DNA of 64,000 nt from NCBI GenBank assembly GCA_052324925.1, contig JBQPRE010000001.1. The stretch is one strand, 5' to 3'. Source of the stretch: Flavimobilis sp052324925 (lineage in GTDB: Bacteria; Actinomycetota; Actinomycetes; Actinomycetales; Cellulomonadaceae). This document shows positions 58,375 to 64,000 of the stretch, piece by piece (position 1 is the first letter of the stretch; every line of letters starts with the position of its first letter). Below the pieces are notes generated by a model that was not told the DNA's origin, did no database searches, and worked only from the letters and a program-made list of their open reading frames with translations. The position numbers and the translations under genes are program-made.

Positions 58375-59640
58375 ATGATGCCGTCCCCCTCCGCGTCCCA
58401 GCAGCCGCTGGCCCGCGATGCCCGTGCCGTCCGTGAGGCGCAGGACATCGCGTGGTTGACGGGCCCCGACGCGCTCGATGCGGTCGGGACGTTCGTGGGC
58501 GCTGCCGGCGGGACGCTCGTCGACGCTGAGGTGCACGAGGTCCACCACCGGCCGGGCGCGGGCGTGACGGTCGGGTACGACGTCCGCGTTCAGCTGACGG
58601 GTGAGGCCGAGCCACGTCCTGACTACGTCCTGCTCACGACGGGTTCGGTCGACGAGGCGGAGCCTCGGGGGCTCGCGAACGTCATGCGGCTGGCGAGCGG
58701 TGACCGTGTCGTCCATGCGTGGCGTCACCCGGACGATCCCATGCTCCCGGGACTCGTTGCGGCGTCGGACGTCACGAGCGCAGCGGCCCGCACGGGTCTC
58801 GACGGCGATCCGGGCGCGGCTGTTCTCGAGCTCATCGGCTATCGGCCGATGCGCCGCGCCGTGCTGAGCCTCACGACGAACCGTCGTCGGGTCTTTCTCA
58901 AGGTTGTGCGCCGCGACCAGCTCGACGGTCTGCTCATCCGCAACCGGTGTGCCGAGCCGGCGGGTGCGCCGCCTGTCCAGGACGTGTGGGCGGAGTCGGT
59001 TCTGGTGTTCCCGCAGGCGCAGGGTGAGCCGCTCCCGGAGCTTCTCGCACGCGACGGCGCCGCGGGTGTGGACCCGCGGGACCTGCTGGCGTGCCTTGAC
59101 GCGATCGCCCCTGAGGCGATGGACCTTCCTCTGCGACGTCCGTGGGCGGAGCGCTCGCGGCACTATGCGGACGCGGCGTGCAACGTGCTCCCCGAGCACG
59201 CGGGCCGCATCATGGCGCTTCAGCAGGGGATCGCCGAGGCGATCGAGCGCTTCGGGCAGGGGCCGCGCGTTCCCACCCATGGTGACTTCCATGCGGCCAA
59301 CATCCTCATGACGGGTGTGGCTATCACGGCGTTGCTCGATGTCGACACGATCGGACCGGGCCAGCGGGTCGACGATCTCGCGTGTCTTGTCGGGCACCTC
59401 ACGGTCCTGCCCTGCCTGGCGCCCCAGACGTACGTCCATGTGCCGACGACGGTTGCGCGCTGGCTCTCGGTCTTCGACCGGGCGGTGCACCCGGGGTCGC
59501 TGCGGGTGCGGGCGTCGGGCGTCGTGCTGTCGCTTCTTGCGAGCATGCCGGCCAACCATCGCGACGAGGCGGCGCGTCGTGACGCGCTCGGTCGACTCGA
59601 GGCCGCCGAGGCGCTGCTCGCTGACGCGCAGAGGTTCTGA
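58375..59640 (+). CDS. APH-family phosphotransferase of unknown substrate
   Basis: A 421-residue protein with the aminoglycoside-phosphotransferase kinase fold. The catalytic loop THGDFHAANILM has H302, G303 and D304, and LLDVDTIGPGQR supplies the metal Asp. The N-terminal lobe is longer than in resistance enzymes and includes RRVFLKVVRRDQL with the ATP-binding Lys. Such proteins include maltokinase-like and small-molecule kinases, so antibiotic resistance should not be assumed. ATG at 58375 has TCTACT 12 bp upstream. It is followed by a hairpin and about 370 bp without genes. Confidence 0.8.
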   Translation: MMPSPSASQQPLARDARAVREAQDIAWLTGPDALDAVGTFVGAAGGTLVDAEVHEVHHRPGAGVTVGYDVRVQLTGEAEPRPDYVLLTTGSVDEAEPRGLANVMRLASGDRVVHAWRHPDDPMLPGLVAASDVTSAAARTGLDGDPGAAVLELIGYRPMRRAVLSLTTNRRRVFLKVVRRDQLDGLLIRNRCAEPAGAPPVQDVWAESVLVFPQAQGEPLPELLARDGAAGVDPRDLLACLDAIAPEAMDLPLRRPWAERSRHYADAACNVLPEHAGRIMALQQGIAEAIERFGQGPRVPTHGDFHAANILMTGVAITALLDVDTIGPGQRVDDLACLVGHLTVLPCLAPQTYVHVPTTVARWLSVFDRAVHPGSLRVRASGVVLSLLASMPANHRDEAARRDALGRLEAAEALLADAQRF

Positions 59641-59847
59641 TCCGCTCAGGGTGGGTGAGGGGAGCCGTTTCGGGGTGAGGCACGTGGCCGCTGCGGGCGA
59701 GCACGAGGACCGCACGGGCGAACCCCGGACGCGAGAGACGTGAGACACGCCCTCACCGTGTCGCAGGGAGGGCTTCGGAGCGAGAGGATCGAGATGTCCG
59801 GAGCGGGACCCTGACCGTGGCCGGGCGGAGCGCCGTGGCGCTCGGGT

Positions 59848-59878
59848 GGGCCCGCCGTTTCCCCCGGACGGCGGGCCC
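59848..59878 (+). terminator. Hairpin terminator
   Basis: GGGCCCGCCG (59848-59857) pairs perfectly with CGGCGGGCCC (59869-59878) around an 11-base loop with a T/C run. Confidence 0.65.
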
Positions 59879-59890
59879 GCCGCGTTGCCG

Positions 59891-59924
59891 GAGGTGAAGA
59901 TGAGAGTTCTCTCATCCTCACCTC
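59891..59924. repeat. 16-bp inverted repeat with TT loop
   Basis: The arm GAGGTGAAGATGAGAG (59891-59906) faces CTCTCATCCTCACCTC (59909-59924), matching at 15 of 16 positions with only TT between. A partial copy, TCTCTCATC, recurs just downstream. It may be a cruciform, an operator for the next gene, or a second terminator. Confidence 0.6.
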
Positions 59925-60008
59925 CTTGGTCTCTCATCTGAGCGTTCGAGGATGGTTCTAGAACGGAGCGCGAGGTCCGCGCTCACGTAGGGTCCGGAGG
60001 GCAGAGAA

Positions 60009-60539
60009 GTGAACAAGACTGCATGGATCGTCACCAGCGCGGTGGGCATCATCGGCGCCGGGGTCGGCCTCGACGCGGCTTTCGCGCAGGAGGGTCGTGA
60101 CGATGTCGTCGGCCCGAGCGTGGAGCTGCGCTCGACGCAGGGTGACGCTGCGACCGCCGCCGCCACGGCGGAGCCCGCGCAGGATGCCACGGCCGTTCCT
60201 TCGGCGATCACGTCGCCGTCGCCCGTCTCGCCCGTGAGCCCGCGATCGGTCGTCTCGCCGGTCTCGGCGCAGTCGGTCGTGACCCCGGTCTCGGTGGCTT
60301 CGCCCGTGTCGGTGGCCTCGCCGGTGTCCGTGACCTCGCCCGTCTCCGCGAAGACCCCGGTGTCCGCGAAGACCCCGGTCTCTGCAAAGACCCCCGTCTC
60401 TGCAAAGTCCCCGGTGTCCGCGAAGTCTCCGGTCTCGCCCGTGTCCCCGGTGTCGCCGAGGTCCCCGGTGACGGCTCAGTCGCCGATCTCCGCGAAGTCG
60501 ACCGTGTCGGCGCCGTCGGCGCCTTCCGGCAACGAGTGA
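60009..60539 (+). CDS. Secreted low-complexity protein with SPVSx pentapeptide repeats
   Basis: A 176-residue protein. A signal peptide (about 1-26, cleavage near AFA-QEG) is followed by a short Ala-rich acidic stretch, then about 25 tandem pentapeptides of the form (S/T)PVS(A/V/P) or SAK(T/S)P to the C-terminus. At DNA level these are 15-bp near-repeats. No domain is visible; the composition suggests an extended, possibly glycosylated, wall-spanning or shed peptide. GTG at 60009 has GGAGG 8 nt upstream. Convergent with the two-component operon, with two terminators between. Function unknown. Confidence 0.75.
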   Translation: MNKTAWIVTSAVGIIGAGVGLDAAFAQEGRDDVVGPSVELRSTQGDAATAAATAEPAQDATAVPSAITSPSPVSPVSPRSVVSPVSAQSVVTPVSVASPVSVASPVSVTSPVSAKTPVSAKTPVSAKTPVSAKSPVSAKSPVSPVSPVSPRSPVTAQSPISAKSTVSAPSAPSGNE

Positions 60540-60545
60540 TGAGCT

Positions 60546-60566
60546 CGCCGCGTCGTTGACGCGGCG
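60546..60566 (+). terminator. Hairpin after the SPVS-repeat gene
   Basis: CGCCGCGTC (60546-60554) pairs perfectly with GACGCGGCG (60558-60566) around a GTT loop, 7 nt after the stop. Confidence 0.7.
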
Positions 60567-60606
60567 CCGTCCCGGTCGACGTCCCCCCGCCGTCTACCGC
60601 GACGCA

Positions 60607-60639
60607 GATGCCCGGCCCGCCTCGTGCGGGCCGGGCATC
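60607..60639. terminator. Bidirectional terminator between convergent operons
   Basis: A perfect 14-bp stem, GATGCCCGGCCCGC (60607-60620) with GCGGGCCGGGCATC (60626-60639), has a five-base loop. It lies 27 nt beyond the response regulator stop and serves both sides. Confidence 0.85.
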
Positions 60640-60665
60640 GACATGTCCGGGGTGCGGGCTGCGCC

Positions 60666-61334
60666 CTACGCCCCGGGCTGCGCGAGTCGGTAGCCCATCC
60701 CGCGGACCGTGACGACACGGTCGGCACCGAGCTTCTGACGCAGGTAGCGCACGTAGACGTCGACGACGTTCGAGCCCGGGTCGAAGTCGTATCCCCACAC
60801 GCGTGAGAGCAGCTGCTCGCGCGAGAGCACCTGACCCGGGTGCCGGAGGAATGTCTCGAGCAGGGCGAACTCGCGGGCTGAGAGCTCGACGTCGGTCCCG
60901 CCGACGGCGGCCCGCCGCGTGTGGAGGTCGAGCGAGAGGTCACCGTGCGCGAGGGTCGTGGCCGAGGCGGGAGCCTCGCTGCGCAGCCGCAGCCGGATGC
61001 GCGCGAGCAGCTCGTCGAAGCCGAAGGGTTTCGCCATGTAGTCGTCGGCGCCGTTCTGGAGACCGGTGACGATGTCGGTCGCGGCGCTGCGTGCGGTGAG
61101 GATGATGACGGGCACGGTCGAGCCTGAGCCGCGGATGCGCTCGAGGACGGAGAAGCCGTCTTCGTCGGGCAGCCCGAGGTCGAGGATGACGAGGTCGTGG
61201 CCGTCCGTGAGGACTTCCGCGACCGCGTCCCGGCCGGTCCCGACCGTCGTGCACGCGAAGCCCGCGGCCGTGAGGCCCTTGACGACGAACGCGGCGATCC
61301 GCGGTTCGTCCTCGACGACGAGGATGGAGGGCAC
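60666..61334 (-). CDS. OmpR/PhoB-type response regulator
   Basis: A 222-residue regulator. The receiver domain has the acidic pocket (VVEDEPRIA) and phospho-acceptor D52 (VILDLGLPDEDG), then a Thr/Lys switch (ILTARSA, AKPF). The C-terminal winged helix (AREFALLETFLRHPGQVLSR and a final DRVVTVRGMGYRLA) binds DNA. GTG at 61334 lies 1 nt after the histidine kinase stop, so the two are co-translated. Targets are unknown; the convergent SPVS-repeat gene is close enough to be a candidate. Confidence 0.95.
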   Translation of the reverse strand: MPSILVVEDEPRIAAFVVKGLTAAGFACTTVGTGRDAVAEVLTDGHDLVILDLGLPDEDGFSVLERIRGSGSTVPVIILTARSAATDIVTGLQNGADDYMAKPFGFDELLARIRLRLRSEAPASATTLAHGDLSLDLHTRRAAVGGTDVELSAREFALLETFLRHPGQVLSREQLLSRVWGYDFDPGSNVVDVYVRYLRQKLGADRVVTVRGMGYRLAQPGA

Positions 61335-61335
61335 G

Positions 61336-62850
61336 TCAGCTCCGTGGGGTCTCGGGGGAAGTGGTCGGTGCGGCGAGCGGGTCGGGGACTGCGACGTGCA
61401 CGGGGATCCGCAGCGTGAGCAGCGCCCCGCCGCCGGGGGCGTCGGCGATCGTCAGGGTGCCGCCGTGCGCGTGCGCGATGGCCTGCACGATCGAGAGACC
61501 CAGGCCTGCGCCCGCGCCGTGCGTCGCGGCGTCGCCGCGGGCGAAGCGCTCGAGGAGGCGGTCGCGCTGGTCGGCCCGGATCCCGGGGCCGGTGTCGCGG
61601 ACGAAGATCTCGGCGACCGGTGCGGCGTCGGCGTCGGTCACGAGCCGGGTCCCGATGGCGATCTCGTCGCCGTCGCCCGCGTGTCGCACCGCGTTGGCTG
61701 CGAGCTGGACGACGGCCTGGGTGATGCGTTGGGCGTCGAGCTCGACGACGACGTCGGCGCGGGCGTCGACGCGCCAGGTCCGGTCGGCGAGCCCGCGCAG
61801 CGTGTCGTGCATGTCGTCCGTGAGCCGTCCGAGGTCGACGGGGGCGAGGGTGACGAAGTCGGGTCGCGCGGCGGTCGCGAGGACCATGAGGTCGTCGAGC
61901 AGGCGCGAGGAGCGCGCGAGCTCGGCGAGCGCGACGTCGCGCGAGGCGCGTACGTCGTCCGGGTCGTCCACGTCCATGAGCTCGAGGTGGCCGCGGATGA
62001 TCGTCACGGGCGTCCGCAGCTCGTGCCCGACGTCATCGAGGAGCCGCCGTTGTGAGGAGAATGCCTCCTCGAGCCGGTCGAGCATGCCGTTGACGGTGAC
62101 GGTGAGGCGCCCGAGGTCGTCGGAGCTTGTCACGGGGATGCGCCGGCCGAGGTCGCCGTCGTCGGTGATCGTGCGTGAGGCGTCGTCGAGCGCGCGGACG
62201 GGGCCGAGGAGGCGCCCAGCGAGGATCCAGCCGACTGCGGCGACCCCGAGCAGCGAACCCAGTCCGACGAGCGCGAAGGTTCGGTACGTGCGGTTGAGCG
62301 ACGCGCGTTCGGCGTCGCGGTCGTACGCGCGGACGATTGCGCCGGTCTCGACGGAGCCGGCGAGCGCTACGGGGATGACGAGGTAGGTGTAGGTGGTGCG
62401 CGAGGTCGTGAGTGTGCGGACGCGTGACTCGACCTCGTCGCCGGGGTTCGCGAGAGCGGCGAGAAGCTCGGCGTCGTCCTCGAGCCGCAGGGCGGTGGAC
62501 TCTGTTGCGGTGAACGCGAGCTTCCCGTTGATGAAGCCGATCATTCCTTCGTGCCGGGCGGGCACCTTGAGCTGCATCGTCGCGCGGACGAGCGCGCGGG
62601 GTGTCGCGAACGCCTTGCCCGTGTCGGGGTCGCGTCCGGTGGTCGCCAGGTGCTGGAACTCGGAGTAGCTCGCGGTGAGGTCGGCCGCGCTGCGTGCGTC
62701 GAGCGCGCGGATCTGGAGTGCGTGCGCGGTGAGTCCTGCGGCCGCGAGGCCGAGCGCCGACAGGACGACGACGACGCTGAGGATGCGCGCGCGCACGCTC
62801 GTGGCGGCGAGGGCTGCCCGCAGGCTGCGGGGGCGTGGTGGCGTGATCAT
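61336..62850 (-). CDS. Sensor histidine kinase
   Basis: A 504-residue membrane kinase. Two helices (about 19-45 and 190-215) flank an extracellular sensor of about 145 residues with no recognised fold. HAMP, then the dimerisation box DVGHELRTPVTIIRGH with H276, then an ATP-binding domain (QLAANAVRHA, DTGPGIRADQRDRL, GAGLGLSIVQAIAHAHGG) follow. ATG at 62850 overlaps the stop of the deaminase gene (ATGA), and its own stop is 1 nt from the regulator. Coupling to a purine-metabolism-like enzyme is unusual and may hint at the signal. Confidence 0.93.
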   Translation of the reverse strand: MITPPRPRSLRAALAATSVRARILSVVVVLSALGLAAAGLTAHALQIRALDARSAADLTASYSEFQHLATTGRDPDTGKAFATPRALVRATMQLKVPARHEGMIGFINGKLAFTATESTALRLEDDAELLAALANPGDEVESRVRTLTTSRTTYTYLVIPVALAGSVETGAIVRAYDRDAERASLNRTYRTFALVGLGSLLGVAAVGWILAGRLLGPVRALDDASRTITDDGDLGRRIPVTSSDDLGRLTVTVNGMLDRLEEAFSSQRRLLDDVGHELRTPVTIIRGHLELMDVDDPDDVRASRDVALAELARSSRLLDDLMVLATAARPDFVTLAPVDLGRLTDDMHDTLRGLADRTWRVDARADVVVELDAQRITQAVVQLAANAVRHAGDGDEIAIGTRLVTDADAAPVAEIFVRDTGPGIRADQRDRLLERFARGDAATHGAGAGLGLSIVQAIAHAHGGTLTIADAPGGGALLTLRIPVHVAVPDPLAAPTTSPETPRS

Positions 62851-63869
62851 TCTGGGGTCGCGAGCCAGTCGTCGACCCCGGCGAGAAGCCGTGCGCGGGT
62901 CGCGGGGGAGGCGTAGGACGCGTCGATGCTGCTGCGCGCGAGGTGGGCGAGGTCGCTGTCGCTGAATCCGTGCGTCGTCCGGGCGTGGCTGTACTGGGCT
63001 GCGAGCCGTGGTCCGAAGAGCAGGGGGTCGTCGGCTCCGAGCGCGACGCGAGCGCCCGCGTCGACGAGGGTTCGCAGCGGCAGCTGTTCGAGCGCGGGGT
63101 AGACGCCGAGCGACACGTTGGAGTCGGGGCAGACCTCGAGAGCGATGCCACGCTTGACGATGACGTCGAGGAGGGCGGGGTCCTCTGCGGCGCGCACACC
63201 GTGGCCCAGGCGGTCCGGGGCGAGGGCCTCGAGCACGACGCGGAGGTGGTCGGGGCCGAGGAGCTCTCCGCCGTGAGGGAGGCTCGCGAGGCCGGCGCGC
63301 GCTGCGATCCGGAACGCCGCCCCGAACTCCGAGGTGAGACCGCGGCGTTCGTCGTTGCTCAGGCCGAAGCCCACGACGCCTCCCGGGTGGTCGCCCGCGT
63401 GGCGTGCGGCGAGGCGCGCGAGCGTCCGGGCGTCGAGGGGGTGTCGCATGCGCGAGGCGGCGACGATGACGCCGACCTCGGTCCCGGTCGCGATCGATGC
63501 GGACCGGGCCTCGTCGAGGACGATCTCGAGGGCGGGGGTGAGGCCTCCGACGAACGGCGCGTACGAGGTCGGGTCCACCTGGATTTCGAGGCGCCCGGAG
63601 CCTTCGGCGGCGTCGTCCTCGGCTGCCTCGCGCACGAGCCTGCGCATGTCGGACTCGCTGCGCACGCATGCGCGCGCGGCGTCGTAGAGGCGCTGGAAGC
63701 GGAACCAGCCGCGCTCCGAGGGTTCGAGGCGCAGCGGATCTCCGCTCGTGAGCGCTGCGGGCAGCCGGATGCCGTGGCGGTCGGCAAGGTCGACGAGCGT
63801 GGCCGGTCGCATGGACCCGGTGAAGTGCAGATGCAGGTGTGCCTTGGGCAGGCGGGCGAGGTCGCGCAC
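62847..63869 (-). CDS. Adenosine deaminase-family protein
   Basis: A 340-residue amidohydrolase-fold deaminase. Metal ligands are in AHLHLHFTGS; other active-site parts are LPHGGELLG, DRLGHGVRA and GADDPLLF. HFTGSM, HGGE and ADDP replace the classical HGS, HAGE and TDDP, which places it in an actinobacterial subgroup, so adenosine may not be the true substrate. GTG at 63869 was chosen as the start of the conserved KAHLHLH region; the frame continues to 63995 without support. It is the first gene of an operon with the histidine kinase and response regulator. Confidence 0.85.
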   Translation of the reverse strand: MRDLARLPKAHLHLHFTGSMRPATLVDLADRHGIRLPAALTSGDPLRLEPSERGWFRFQRLYDAARACVRSESDMRRLVREAAEDDAAEGSGRLEIQVDPTSYAPFVGGLTPALEIVLDEARSASIATGTEVGVIVAASRMRHPLDARTLARLAARHAGDHPGGVVGFGLSNDERRGLTSEFGAAFRIAARAGLASLPHGGELLGPDHLRVVLEALAPDRLGHGVRAAEDPALLDVIVKRGIALEVCPDSNVSLGVYPALEQLPLRTLVDAGARVALGADDPLLFGPRLAAQYSHARTTHGFSDSDLAHLARSSIDASYASPATRARLLAGVDDWLATPE

Positions 63870-63966
63870 CGCTCCAGTGTCGCAAGGATCGGCGGCGCGT
63901 GGCGGCTGAGGTCCGGAGCGTCGCGGGTGTGACGCGGTCGGTTTGGGATGCCGCCTCCCGAGCGGG

Positions 63967-63996
63967 TACAGTGTCCTGTCGGTGGTTGGAACCACC
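63967..63996 (+). promoter_or_regulatory. Promoter and leader hairpin at the window end
   Basis: TACAGT (63967-63972) is a good -10. About 8 bp further, GGTGGTT-GG-AACCACC (63981-63996) is a perfect 7-bp hairpin that would open the transcript. The gene served lies outside the window; in related genomes tRNA-Trp or secE-nusG may follow (inference). Confidence 0.45.
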
Positions 63997-64000
63997 CTGC

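Larger units (their letters stand above)
59641..60008 (+). other. Gene-free stretch with two inverted repeats
   Basis: These 368 bp hold no credible gene in six frames. They contain a terminator (59848-59878), a long inverted repeat (59891-59924) and presumably the promoter of the SPVS-repeat gene, whose SD GGAGG is at 59996-60000. The first 200 bp show nothing I can assign. Confidence 0.6.

Noticed and set aside
58375..59640. Aminoglycoside resistance gene
   Set aside because: The kinase fold is right, but the N-lobe and length differ and the context is not mobile or resistance-related.
60222..60500. 15-bp tandem repeats as a CRISPR-like array
   Set aside because: The repeats are contiguous, in frame and coding, with no spacers.

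Overview
The window is chromosomal DNA from a GC-rich actinobacterium, most likely order Micrococcales (Cellulomonas/Sanguibacter-like). The evidence is pervasive G/C third positions, frequent GTG and TTG starts, many ATGA/GTGA gene overlaps, leaderless promoters, and the actinobacterial order tRNA-Thr, tRNA-Met, rpmG, hadA, hadB, murB. No insertion sequence, integrase, CRISPR array or rRNA was seen. There is one assembly scar (poly-G, six Ns, poly-C) near 36.3 kb.

Layout. 1-3.4 kb: end of the respiratory complex I operon (nuoM, nuoN) and a polyprenyl diphosphate synthase. 3.6-20.3 kb: eight co-directional, mostly overlapping genes encoding an RDD/FHA membrane protein, a PP2C phosphatase, an FHA protein, a Ser/Thr kinase, a 2128-residue Ig/Fn3 surface protein, a MoxR ATPase, a DUF58 protein and a transglutaminase-like membrane protein that lacks all three catalytic residues. 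This is the best candidate for an undescribed system in the window: a phospho-signalling and envelope assembly module. 20.3-22.8 kb: TetR and a divergent DHA2 exporter with two operator copies between them. 23-29.9 kb: fprA; an NAD salvage operon (pncB, pncA, NrtR-like Nudix regulator, nadE) with a palindrome at its promoter; htpX; map. 30-36 kb: yajQ, DUF3995, HAD hydrolase, tRNA-Tyr, family-5 uracil-DNA glycosylase, a PfkB kinase, a PQQ-like surface protein and a GlsB-like stress protein.

36.4-49 kb is rich in nucleic-acid enzymes: recQ, a RecB-like/exonuclease/helicase triple fusion, a SWIM-SNF2 ATPase and thymidine kinase. With them lie a sulfurtransferase, a SnoaL-like protein, a lipoprotein and an esterase under a palindromic operator. 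49-53 kb: secreted Ig protein, MYG1-like protein, two tRNAs, rpmG and hadAB. 53-58.3 kb: a LacI regulator and two paralogous MFS carriers inserted between hadB and murB. 58.3-64 kb: an APH-fold kinase, a secreted SPVS-repeat protein, and an operon of an adenosine deaminase-like enzyme with a histidine kinase and response regulator.

A recurring regulatory feature is a -10-like hexamer placed exactly 12 bp before the start codon, as expected for leaderless mRNAs (map, recQ, SNF2, MYG1, murB, tetR and others). All assignments come from reading motifs; no database search was run.
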